Shown here: one piece after another, positions 1 through 7,738 of the stretch
Layout: the number at the start of each line of letters is the position of its first letter
How positions within the stretch are numbered: the first letter of the stretch is position 1
Origin: DATNNN01 sp035601815
GTDB taxonomy: Bacteria > Pseudomonadota > Alphaproteobacteria > Rhizobiales > Xanthobacteraceae
DNA length: 14,562 nucleotides
Direction: 5' to 3'
Assembly: GCA_035601815.1 (NCBI GenBank)
Contig: DATNNN010000217.1
Span: 1-14,562, forward strand
Notes under the pieces: generated by a model
The model's input: only the letters and a program-made list of their open reading frames with translations
What the model was told of the DNA's origin: nothing
The model's database searches: none
Translations under genes and position numbers: made by a program

Positions 1-107
1 CGGTGCGTCCTTTTAGCCACAGGCCGTCCTTAGCCGTGCCGGGTGCTCCGCCCGTGCTGGAACTCGGCCAGGCACGCGCATAACATCCGCCCCGACTTTC
101 CGGAGGC
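1..107. other. Left-edge segment before the TolC gene, no assignable gene
   Basis: This stretch lies between the window edge and the first plausible tolC starts. Plus-strand frame 3 is open from the edge to a TAA at 81-83 (27 codons). Frame 2 is open only to a TAG at 14-16. Either could be the 3' end of a gene cut by the edge, but too little is visible to name it. I see no convincing -35/-10 pair and no terminator. A GGAGG at 102-106 sits only one base before the GTG at 108, which is too close to serve that codon. Confidence 0.4.
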
Positions 108-143
108 GTGCCTGCCGGCAAACGGCGGCGAGTAAGCAACCAG

Positions 144-1541
144 ATGCGAGGCTCTCGGACCTGCACGGCCCGTGCGGGGCGGCTCATGGCCGCCTTTGCG
201 CTTGCCTGCGCCCTTGCCGCGCCGGCGCGAGCGGAAACGCTCGCCGAGGCGCTGGCCCACACCTATCAAATCAACCGCACCCTGAATGCCGAGCGCGCCA
301 AGGTGCGGGCCATCGATGAAGGCGTGCCCCAGGCGCTTGCCGGCTATCGTCCGCAGGTGACCGTCGGTGCGAGCGGCGGTTTGCAGGCGGTGCGCAATCT
401 CTTGCCCGGCATTGGCGAGGTTTCGTCCACGCTCAAACCGTGGACGGCCGGCGTCACCATCAATCAGACGATCTATAACGGGCTCAGGACCGGCAACGCC
501 GTTCGCCAGGCCGAGGCCCAGGTGCAGGCGGCCCGCGAGGCGCTGCGCGGCGTCGAGCAGGACGTGCTGCTCGACGCGGTCAATGCTTATTCGAACGTGG
601 GTCGCGATCGAGCCCTGGTCGAGGTGCAGCGGGCGAATGCCAACCTTTTGCGCGAGCTCAACGGCGTCACGCGCCGCCGCTACGACGCCGGCGACGTGAC
701 GCCCACGGACGTGGCGCAGACCGAGGCGCGCATGAGCCGGGGGGCCGCCGACCTCAACGCCGCCGAGATCGCGTTGGCGGTTTCGCAAGCCGCCTACTAC
801 CGGGTGATCGGCCTCTCCCCCGGCCGCGTCATCCCGGCCGATCCCATCGATGCACTTCTGCCGCGCTCGCGCGAGGCGGCGATCGAGATCGGCCACCACG
901 AGCATCCGGCGGTACTGGTGGCGAACTACAACGTCGACGCCGCCCAGTTCGCGGTGAAGATCGCCGAGGGCACCTTGCTGCCCACGCTCAGCGCGCAGGG
1001 CAGCGCCTCGCGCAACGTGCAGACCGACACCACGCTCGGTACCGCGCGCACCGACCAGGCCTCGATCATCGGCCAGCTCAACATTCCCATCTACGACGGT
1101 GGGCTCGTGGCTTCGCAGGTGCGCCAGGCGAAAGAGGTTTACGGGCAGCGCCGCATCGAGTTCGACGTGGCCCGCACCCAGGTGGCGACCGCGATCGTCG
1201 GCGCCTGGGCCGCCTATGAGGGCGCCCGCGTCGCCGTCAACGCGGCGCAAGCCGAGGCGCGCGCCTCCGCCACCGCGCTCGCCGGCGTGCGCAAGGAGGC
1301 CGAGGGCGGCCAGCGCACCACCATCGACGTGCTGAACGCGCTTCAGGATCAGTCAAGCGCGCGCGCCCGCTTCGTGCAGGCCCAGCGCGACCGGGTCGTC
1401 GCATCCTATACGTTGCTCAGCGCCATCGGCCGGCTCGATCACCGCCGGCTCGGCTTGCCGACGCCGGAATACGACCCGGGGACGAACTACCAGCAGGTAC
1501 GCGACGTGTGGGGCGGCGTGCGCACGCCGAGCGGGAAGTAA
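144..1541 (+). CDS. TolC-family outer-membrane efflux/secretion channel protein
   Basis: This is the outer-membrane component of tripartite efflux pumps and type I secretion systems, a trimeric barrel with a long periplasmic helical tunnel. From the ATG at 144 the protein is 465 aa. It opens with an Arg-rich n-region, a hydrophobic Ala/Leu core and an ARA|ETLAEAL signal-peptidase site near residue 30, which is the usual start of mature alphaproteobacterial TolC. The body has two outer-membrane efflux repeats, long amphipathic helices rich in Ala/Gln/Arg separated by strand segments (for example INQTIYNGLRTGNAVRQAEA and LNIPIYDGGLVASQVRQAKE). The length is normal for the family. The frame also opens at a GTG at 108, which would put 12 more residues before the signal peptide. 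A third option is the ATG at 186, which would leave almost no n-region. The gene ends 9 bases from the stop of the convergent RND permease. GC is very high (about 78% over 721-780), well above the pump genes. It is probably the general TolC rather than a dedicated metal-pump CzcC. Confidence 0.9.
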   Translation: MRGSRTCTARAGRLMAAFALACALAAPARAETLAEALAHTYQINRTLNAERAKVRAIDEGVPQALAGYRPQVTVGASGGLQAVRNLLPGIGEVSSTLKPWTAGVTINQTIYNGLRTGNAVRQAEAQVQAAREALRGVEQDVLLDAVNAYSNVGRDRALVEVQRANANLLRELNGVTRRRYDAGDVTPTDVAQTEARMSRGAADLNAAEIALAVSQAAYYRVIGLSPGRVIPADPIDALLPRSREAAIEIGHHEHPAVLVANYNVDAAQFAVKIAEGTLLPTLSAQGSASRNVQTDTTLGTARTDQASIIGQLNIPIYDGGLVASQVRQAKEVYGQRRIEFDVARTQVATAIVGAWAAYEGARVAVNAAQAEARASATALAGVRKEAEGGQRTTIDVLNALQDQSSARARFVQAQRDRVVASYTLLSAIGRLDHRRLGLPTPEYDPGTNYQQVRDVWGGVRTPSGK

Positions 1542-1550
1542 GCCGGCCCC

Positions 1551-4500
1551 TTAGTCGACAGAACGCGCAGCAGTTTCCTGTCTCCATGTCGCAGGCGTCT
1601 GGTGCGAGAATATCGCGATCAGCACCGGCAGGAATACCAGGATGAGCACCGGCGCCAGCATCATGCCGCCTACTACCACGACCGCGAGCGGCTTCTGTAC
1701 CTGCGATCCGATCCCAGTCGACAACGCCGCCGGCAAAAGGCCGACGGCGGCGATCACGCAAGTCATCAGGACCGGGCGCATCTGCAGCTCGCCGGTTCTC
1801 AGCACCGCCGTCGCGCGGTCGAGGCCGGCCTCTATCAAACGATTATACTGCGAGAGAACAATGATGCCGTCCATTACCGAAATACCGAACAGCGCGATGA
1901 ACCCGATCGCCGCCGAGACGCTGAACGGCAATCCGGTCACGAATAGTGCGAACACGCCGCCGATGATGGCCATGGGGATGGCGCTCATCGCCAGCAACGT
2001 GCCGGGCACCGAGGCGAAGTTGATCCACAAGAGCAGGGCGATCAGCGCCAGGCTGAGCGGCACCACGATCTTCAGCCGCGCGATGGCGTCCTGCAGGTTG
2101 CCGAACTCTCCCACCCATTCAAGCCGCGATGCGGCCGGCAGTTGCACCTGCTTTGCGATCTTTGCCTGCGCTTCCTGAATGGCGCCGCCGAGATCACGAT
2201 CGCGTATGCTGAACTTGATCGGGATATAGCGCTCCTGCTGCTCGCGGTAGATATAGAAGGGCCCCGAAATCAATTTGACGTTCGCCACCTCGCTGAGCGG
2301 AATCTGGGTGATGCCGTTCGGTCCTTGCGCGCCAATGGTGATTTTGCTGATCGCGTCGGCGTTCTGCCGGAACCGCGGCGCCAGCCGCACCACGATCGGA
2401 AAGTGGCGGTCGCTGCCCGACTCGTATAGGTTGCCAGCCGCTTCGCCGCCGACAGCGGCACGAACGGTCGCGTTGACGTCGCCAGGTGAGAGCCCCAACC
2501 GCGCGGCGCGCGCGCGGTCGATCTCGATCTGGATCGTCGGCTGGCCGAGCGAGGTGAACACGGCGAGATCGGTGATTCCGGGAACCGTCGCCAGCACTGC
2601 CTTGATCTTGTTGGCGGTCTCGGTAAGCACCTTCAGGTCGTTGCCAAAGACCTTGATCGAATTCTCGCCTTTGACGCCCGAGACCGCCTCGGCAACGTTG
2701 TCCTGCAGATATTGAGAGAAGTTGAACTCGACGCCCGGAAATTCCTGCTCGAGCTTTGCCTGCATTTCGTTCGTGAGCTTGTCCTTGTCGAAACCGGGGC
2801 GCCATTGATCCGGCGGCTTCAGGGGCGTGAAGAACTCGGCGTTGAAGAATCCCGCGGCATCGGTGCCGTCGTCGGGGCGGCCGTGTTGAGACACCACGGA
2901 TTCCACTTCCGGAAAGCTGCGGATTACCGTGCGCATGCGGTTCGCATAGCCGTTGCTTTCCTCAAGCGAGATCGTGGACGGCATGGTGGCTCGAATCCAG
3001 AGATTGCCCTCTTCGAGCTTGGGTAGGAATTCAAGGCCGAGCGAACGCACGGCAATGGCGGCCAGTACTAGCAGCGCGACCGCGCCCGCGACCACGAGCG
3101 CCCGGTTGGCGACCGCGAAATGCAGCACAGGCGTGTAGAGGCGGTGCAGGATTCGCACGAGCCAGGTCTCGGTTTCGCGGACGTGCTCTGGCAGTACGAT
3201 CGCGCTGAGCGCCGGCGTCACCGTGAAGGTCGCGATCAGGCCGCCAGCAAGCGCATAGGCATAGGTCTTCGCCATCGGGCCGAAGATGTGCCCCTCCACG
3301 CCGCTTAGCGTAAACAGCGGGATGAACCCGGCGATGATGATGCCCGCAGCGAACAAGATCGACCGGTTCACGCTCCTACTCGCCATGAAGATCGTAAGGA
3401 GCTTGCCGCGCAATCCGACGGCACCGGCGGCCTCCTGCTCAAGTTCTGGGCTTTGCGTCGTCTGCCCGAGCCGCCGGAAGATGCTCTCGACCATGATGAC
3501 GGTCGCGTCCACGATCAGGCCGAAGTCGATGGCACCAACCGATAAGAGATTGGCGGATTCTCCCCGCAGCACCATGATGCCGATCGCAAACAGCAGCGCA
3601 AAGGGAATCGTGGCGGCAACGATGACGGCCGTACGCAGATTGCCGAGGAACAGCCATTGCAGCGCGAAGATCAGGATAATCCCGAGCGCCATGTTGTGCA
3701 GGACCGTGCTGGTCGTGATGTTGATGAGATCCTGCCGGTCGTAGACGCGCTCGATCTGCACGCCAGGCGGAAGGGCGCCGGAATTGTTGATACGCTCGAC
3801 CTCGGCTTTCACGCGCTGGATCGTCGGCGTGCTCTGTTGCCCGCGGCGCATCAGGACAATTCCCTCAACGATGTCGTCGTCATCGTCCCTTCCCGCGATG
3901 CCGAGACGCGGCGTGTTGCCGACGATGACCGTCGCCACGTCGCGCACCAGGACCGGATTGCCAGCGACCTGGGTCAGCATCGTTTTGTTCAGATCGTCGA
4001 TGGAGCGAATGAGTCCGACCCCACGGACCACTGCCGACTGCGACCCCAGATTGACGATGTTGCCGCCGACATTGATGTTGCTGTTGTTCAAGGTTTGGAT
4101 GAGCTGCGGCAGCGTGACCCCGTAGGCGACAAGCTTGTTGAAATCGACCTGGATCTCGTAAGTTTTCGTCTTGCCGCCCCACCCGATGACGTCAATGACT
4201 CCGGGAACCGCACGGAACTTGCGCTGGAGGACCCAGTCCTGCAGCGTCTTCAGGTCGAGAACGCTATAACCCGGCGGGCCGGCAAGCTTGTAGCGGTAGA
4301 TTTCGCCGATCGGGCTGACGGGGTTGATCTGCGGCTGGACGCCGGCCGGCAGTCCCGACAGTTGCGAGAGCCGATTAAGCACCTGCTGCAGCGCTTCGTC
4401 ATAGGTATAGTCGAACGTGAACTGCAATTTCACGTCGGAAAGGCCGTAGAGCGAGATTGTCCGCAACACCCGCAGGTTGGGGAGCCCGGCGACCTGCGTC

Positions 4501-4706
4501 TCGATTGGAATCGTGATGTAACGCTCGATCTCCTCGGCCGAGAGCCCCGGGCTCTGGGTGACCACGTCCACCATCGGGGGAACGGGATCGGGATACGCCT
4601 CGATATTGAGCTGCCGGAACGCGGTAATGCCACCGCCCAGCACCATAATGAACAAGCCCACCATGAGAACGCGATGCTTCAGCGCGAAGGCAATGATTGC
4701 ATTCAT
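1551..4706 (-). CDS. CzcA-like heavy-metal efflux RND permease (HME-RND)
   Basis: This is an inner-membrane proton/metal antiporter of the resistance-nodulation-division superfamily, 1051 aa, normal for the HME branch. The halves are duplicated: TM1 at about 12-30, a periplasmic porter domain, TM clusters at about 335-410, 445-505 and 535-553, a second porter domain opening with LPKLEEGNLWIRATMP (561-576), then C-terminal TM helices from about 879. The TM4 proton-relay motif is D-F-G-L-I-V-D-A-T-V-I-M-V-E with D394, D400 and E407. This matches the D-x5-D-x6-E spacing of CzcA, although the usual DGA reads DAT. By eye, the position of CusA Met672 is Glu673, as in Czc-type pumps, so divalent cations (Zn, Co, Cd, Ni) are likelier than Cu/Ag. 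An acidic run of five Asp is at 274-278. ATG 4706 has GGAAAG 8 bases upstream. It lies 33 bases after the adaptor and is probably co-transcribed with it. Sampled GC is 57-58%, lower than the flanking genes. Confidence 0.95.
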   Translation of the reverse strand: MNAIIAFALKHRVLMVGLFIMVLGGGITAFRQLNIEAYPDPVPPMVDVVTQSPGLSAEEIERYITIPIETQVAGLPNLRVLRTISLYGLSDVKLQFTFDYTYDEALQQVLNRLSQLSGLPAGVQPQINPVSPIGEIYRYKLAGPPGYSVLDLKTLQDWVLQRKFRAVPGVIDVIGWGGKTKTYEIQVDFNKLVAYGVTLPQLIQTLNNSNINVGGNIVNLGSQSAVVRGVGLIRSIDDLNKTMLTQVAGNPVLVRDVATVIVGNTPRLGIAGRDDDDDIVEGIVLMRRGQQSTPTIQRVKAEVERINNSGALPPGVQIERVYDRQDLINITTSTVLHNMALGIILIFALQWLFLGNLRTAVIVAATIPFALLFAIGIMVLRGESANLLSVGAIDFGLIVDATVIMVESIFRRLGQTTQSPELEQEAAGAVGLRGKLLTIFMASRSVNRSILFAAGIIIAGFIPLFTLSGVEGHIFGPMAKTYAYALAGGLIATFTVTPALSAIVLPEHVRETETWLVRILHRLYTPVLHFAVANRALVVAGAVALLVLAAIAVRSLGLEFLPKLEEGNLWIRATMPSTISLEESNGYANRMRTVIRSFPEVESVVSQHGRPDDGTDAAGFFNAEFFTPLKPPDQWRPGFDKDKLTNEMQAKLEQEFPGVEFNFSQYLQDNVAEAVSGVKGENSIKVFGNDLKVLTETANKIKAVLATVPGITDLAVFTSLGQPTIQIEIDRARAARLGLSPGDVNATVRAAVGGEAAGNLYESGSDRHFPIVVRLAPRFRQNADAISKITIGAQGPNGITQIPLSEVANVKLISGPFYIYREQQERYIPIKFSIRDRDLGGAIQEAQAKIAKQVQLPAASRLEWVGEFGNLQDAIARLKIVVPLSLALIALLLWINFASVPGTLLAMSAIPMAIIGGVFALFVTGLPFSVSAAIGFIALFGISVMDGIIVLSQYNRLIEAGLDRATAVLRTGELQMRPVLMTCVIAAVGLLPAALSTGIGSQVQKPLAVVVVGGMMLAPVLILVFLPVLIAIFSHQTPATWRQETAARSVD

Positions 4707-4739
4707 GGCGTCGCTTTCCGTCGCCCTGCCATTCGAGGT

Positions 4740-5990
4740 CTAGGTCCCTGTCGCTGCGCGGTCGATGAAGAGGCTACCTCTGGTGATCACGCGGTCGCCG
4801 ACCTTGAGACCCTCCAGTACCTGGACCAGGTTTTTGTTGGCGAGCCCTAACTTGATCTGGCGCATTTCGATTGATTTGTCGTCGCGTGCGACCCAGACGC
4901 GGGCTGTATCGCCCTCGTAGATAATCGCCTGGCTCGGCACGGCGGGCGAAATCCCTTCGTCGCCGGCCAAAATGGTGACGGTGGCGAACATTTCCGGCTT
5001 TAACAGGTTCTCGGCGTTGTCGACGGACGCGCGCACCAGGATGCGGCGCGTGGCCGGGTCGATCGCCGAGGCGACGTAGGCGACTTTGCTCTTGAACACC
5101 CGGTCCGAATAGGCGAGCACCTCGAAATCGAGCGACTGCCCGACGCGCACCTTCGGCGCATCGGTTTCGCGTACGTACGCGATCAGCCAGACCGTCGAGA
5201 GATCGCCGATGACGTACACCGGATCGCTCGAGCCGGCGCCGATATATTGGCCCGGCCCCACTTTTCTCTGTACGATTGTGCCGGCGATCGGCGCATAGAT
5301 GGGCGTTGCCGGATCGATCGCCCCCTTCACCTGGAAGTCGGTGATCTCCTGGTCCGTCTTGCCAAAAATGCGGAGCCGGTTGCGCGCCGCCTCGAGCGCC
5401 ACCTCGCTGGACCGCACGTCGTTTTCCGCGGCGTCCAGTACCGCGCGGGCGTTTTGCACTTCCTTGAGGGGAACTGCCTTTCCTTCGTAGAGATCACGCT
5501 GCCGCTTATCGATGATCTGCGCCAAATTGAGCTGCGAACGCGCCTTGCTGAGCGCCGTCGCGGCGGTAATGAAATCGTTTTGCGCCTGGACCATGTCCGC
5601 GGCCTCGACCGTAAACAACAGCTGGCCGCGTTGCACGGTGTCGCCGGGCTTGACCGCGAGCCGCGTGACGCGGCCCGAATAGGGCGAGAAGATCGGCGTT
5701 GCGCGCTCATCGTCGACCGAGATCTTGCCTTCGGTGACGATCTCGCTGCGAAACGCGCGCGGGCCGACGGGTTCGATCTGGAATGACGCCCACTGCGCGG
5801 GCGTCGGCGTGAAGGTGCGCAGGCCATTTTCACTCGCGGGCTTTCCGTTGGCTTTTTCGGGCTCTGCGGAAAAGCGTGCCTTGGAGGAAAAGACGAGCGC
5901 GAGTGCCACGACCGCGCCGATGACAACGAGCGTGAGCGCGCGATGCGAGCGCGCGTATTCCCAAGCCGCATGGGCACGCTGTTGGATCAC
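4740..5990 (-). CDS. RND efflux periplasmic adaptor (HlyD/CzcB-like membrane fusion protein)
   Basis: This protein bridges the inner-membrane RND permease and an outer-membrane channel. From the GTG at 5990 it is 416 aa. In order it has a short cytoplasmic lead, one N-terminal membrane anchor (LTLVVIGAVVALALVF), the first lipoyl half (IFSPYSGRVTRLAVKPGDTV), an alpha-helical hairpin rich in Ala/Gln/Arg, the second lipoyl half (PIYAPIAGTIVQRKVGPGQY), then beta-barrel and membrane-proximal domains ending near GLKVGDRVITRGSLFID. The frame extends upstream to a TTG at 6008. I chose the GTG because GGGGGAG (6000-6006) sits 9 bases before it, while the TTG has no Shine-Dalgarno sequence. No His- or Met-rich metal-binding N-terminus is present, unlike some CzcB and CusB proteins. 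The stop is 33 bases before the permease ATG. No outer-membrane factor gene follows; the nearest is the convergent TolC. The substrate is inferred from the permease. Confidence 0.92.
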   Translation of the reverse strand: MIQQRAHAAWEYARSHRALTLVVIGAVVALALVFSSKARFSAEPEKANGKPASENGLRTFTPTPAQWASFQIEPVGPRAFRSEIVTEGKISVDDERATPIFSPYSGRVTRLAVKPGDTVQRGQLLFTVEAADMVQAQNDFITAATALSKARSQLNLAQIIDKRQRDLYEGKAVPLKEVQNARAVLDAAENDVRSSEVALEAARNRLRIFGKTDQEITDFQVKGAIDPATPIYAPIAGTIVQRKVGPGQYIGAGSSDPVYVIGDLSTVWLIAYVRETDAPKVRVGQSLDFEVLAYSDRVFKSKVAYVASAIDPATRRILVRASVDNAENLLKPEMFATVTILAGDEGISPAVPSQAIIYEGDTARVWVARDDKSIEMRQIKLGLANKNLVQVLEGLKVGDRVITRGSLFIDRAATGT

Positions 5991-5999
5991 GAAGGCGTT

Positions 6000-6006
6000 C
6001 TCCCCC
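6000..6006 (-). promoter_or_regulatory. Ribosome binding site deciding the adaptor start
   Basis: The minus strand reads GGGGGAG here, 9 bases before the GTG at 5990. The longer option, TTG at 6008, overlaps this element and has no purine-rich sequence of its own, so the GTG is the better start. Confidence 0.6.
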
Positions 6007-6162
6007 AAACGCTTGCCGCGGTATACCCAGGCGCGAACGGAAGCAACATCAATAGCATGGCGCGCTTAAGCCGTGAGCGCGACACCGCCGCGCATGGATT
6101 CGCGCCGATCGGCGCAGGAATAAGGCGTATGGTGTAAGGCCGTGAAACGGTGGCAGTTTCGG
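6007..6162. other. Intergenic region between hisS and the metal-efflux pair
   Basis: About 150 bases separate the hisS stop from the adaptor start, on the same strand. It holds a perfect 14-bp palindrome, GCGCCGATCGGCGC, at 6102-6115, with no T-run on either side, so it is a possible operator rather than an obvious terminator. A 23-codon minus-strand ORF (6058-5987, MLLMLLPFAPGY...) ends in TGA overlapping the adaptor GTG as GTGA. I could not place a convincing promoter: TTGCTT and TATACC are present on the minus strand but only 15 bases apart. No metal-responsive regulator gene is beside it. Confidence 0.4.
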
Positions 6163-7731
6163 TTAGACGATACCGTGGCGGCCGAGCAGCTCGCGCACCG
6201 CCTCGACGAACTTGTCCTCCGGTACCGAGAACTGCGCCGGCCGTGACTCGCGCCATTCCTGGTTGGAGGCGATGGCCGCAGCGGCCTTGGCGCCCTCGAT
6301 CAGGTCCTTGATCTGGATCTCGCCCTTTGCCTTCTCGTCGCCGCCCTGGATAACGACGCAGGGCGCGTTGCGCTTGTCGGCGTACTTGAGCTGCGGGCCC
6401 ATCTTGCCGGAGCCGAGATAGAGCTCGGCGCGGATGCCGGCGGTGCGCAGGCTTGTTACTAGTTCTTGATAGTGCGCGATGGGCACATCGGGAAAAACGG
6501 TTACGACCACTGGACCAAACTGTTTGTGCGTATCGACCTTGCCCAAGTGTTGGAGTGCCGCGAGCAATCGCGACACCCCGATGGAGAAGCCGGTGGCCGG
6601 CACCGGCTCGCCGCGGAAGCGCGCGATCAGCCCGTCATATCGCCCGCCACCGCCGACCGAGCCGAAGCGCACCGGCTTGCCGTCGTCGCCGTTGGTCTCG
6701 AAGGTAAGGTCGGCTTCGTAGACGGGGCCGGTGTAGTACTCGAGGCCGCGGACGACGGACGGGTCGATAATAATACGACCGGTGCCATAGTCTGCTCGTT
6801 CAGCTAGTCCCGCGATCTGCGCCAGTTCATCAAGACCTTCGACTAAGCGCTGGCTATTGGGAAACCGATCGCGCAACAGTTGGATCGTCGCGAAATTGTC
6901 TACGGGGTGCTGCTGAAACTGGTTTCCATAAAGTCGATCGTCGGGCCGCGGGGGTCGCCGACGAGGATCGCTTTCTTGGTAATACGTGGGCGCAACCGAA
7001 ACGAACTCGGTTAGCCTGACAATTTGCTCGTCGTTCAGACCGGCACCTTTAGTCGTATCGCCGCTCTGATCTTTGCGCCCCACTCCTAGCAGGGCGATAA
7101 CTCCCTCCAATCCCAGCCTATCAAGTTTATCAATCGCTCGAAGCGCAGCCAGCCGCTTTCCGGCGTATTGCTCCCCTCTAAGCCCGATAGATTCCATAGC
7201 TCCGTCGAGCACTTTTCGGCTACTAACTTTTATTACGTAATCGCCGCGCTTGACACCGAGCGCCTCCATCGTGTCCGCCGCCATCATGCACATTTCGGCG
7301 TCGGCGGCGACGCTCGGCGCCCCCACGGTGTCCGCGTCGAACTGCAGGAACTGGCGATAGCGTCCCGGCCCCGGCTTCTCGTTGCGGAATACCCATCCGT
7401 AGCGGTACGAGCGATAGGGCTTCGACAGCCGATCGAAATTCTCCGCCACGTAGCGCGCGAGCGGCGCGGTCAGGTCGTAGCGCAGGCTCAGCCACTGCTC
7501 GTCGTCGTCCTCGAAGGAGAACACGCCCTCGTTCGGCCGGTCTTGATCCGGCAGGAACTTGCCGAGCACGTCGGTGTACTCGATCGCCGGCGTCTCCACC
7601 GCCTCGAAGCCGTAGCGCTCGTAGACCGCGCGGATCTTCTCCACCATGTCGCGGGTGGCGGCGATCTCCGCCGCGTCGCGGTCGTGGAGCCCGCGCGGCA
7701 GCCGCGCCTTGATCTTGTCGTTCGCGGCCAT
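6163..7731 (-). CDS. hisS: Histidine--tRNA ligase (HisRS), alphaproteobacterial divergent type
   Basis: HisRS charges tRNA-His with histidine in the cytoplasm (class II aminoacyl-tRNA synthetase). The protein is 522 aa, within or slightly above the usual length for this branch. Class II motif 1 follows RGLHD (13-17). Motif 2 is VFRNEKPGPGRYRQFLQFDA (114-133). The histidine-specific segment VVRGLEYYTG is at 326-335, GSVGGGGRYDGL at 357-368, and motif 3 GFSIGVSRLLAAL at 381-393. An anticodon-binding domain follows from about 405. The motif 2 loop RNEKPGPGRYRQFLQFDAD differs from the canonical bacterial RYERPQKGR-type loop. Residues 161-320 form the insertion domain, with an Arg/Pro-rich stretch DPRRRPPRPDDR at 255-266. 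The DNA coding for this domain is only about 55% GC against about 71% just upstream. The ATG at 7731 lies 7 bases after the DUF1304 stop, so the two are probably co-transcribed. No hisZ or hisG follows. Confidence 0.96.
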   Translation of the reverse strand: MAANDKIKARLPRGLHDRDAAEIAATRDMVEKIRAVYERYGFEAVETPAIEYTDVLGKFLPDQDRPNEGVFSFEDDDEQWLSLRYDLTAPLARYVAENFDRLSKPYRSYRYGWVFRNEKPGPGRYRQFLQFDADTVGAPSVAADAEMCMMAADTMEALGVKRGDYVIKVSSRKVLDGAMESIGLRGEQYAGKRLAALRAIDKLDRLGLEGVIALLGVGRKDQSGDTTKGAGLNDEQIVRLTEFVSVAPTYYQESDPRRRPPRPDDRLYGNQFQQHPVDNFATIQLLRDRFPNSQRLVEGLDELAQIAGLAERADYGTGRIIIDPSVVRGLEYYTGPVYEADLTFETNGDDGKPVRFGSVGGGGRYDGLIARFRGEPVPATGFSIGVSRLLAALQHLGKVDTHKQFGPVVVTVFPDVPIAHYQELVTSLRTAGIRAELYLGSGKMGPQLKYADKRNAPCVVIQGGDEKAKGEIQIKDLIEGAKAAAAIASNQEWRESRPAQFSVPEDKFVEAVRELLGRHGIV

Positions 7732-7738
7732 GGGCTCG

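Noticed and set aside
3..83. 27-codon open frame at the left edge as the end of an upstream gene
   Set aside because: It is too short, and its C-terminal residues match nothing I recognise; an open frame of this length is common by chance in GC-rich DNA.
30..1250. A 406-codon minus-strand open frame opposite tolC
   Set aside because: It is a compositional shadow of the TolC gene, has no recognisable domain and no supported start.
1514..1529. Perfect 16-bp palindrome CGGCGTGCGCACGCCG at the 3' end of tolC, as a possible bidirectional terminator
   Set aside because: It is inside the coding sequence, has no T-run on either strand, and such GC palindromes are expected by chance at this composition.
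3873..3887. Run of five Asp codons in the permease as a possible repeat expansion or sequencing artefact
   Set aside because: The frame is intact on both sides, and an acidic run at this point is, as far as I recall, usual in related CzcA-like permeases.
3657..4850. A 397-codon plus-strand open frame opposite the permease and adaptor genes
   Set aside because: It crosses the boundary between two well-supported minus-strand genes, and its Asp/Arg/His-rich translation resembles no family.
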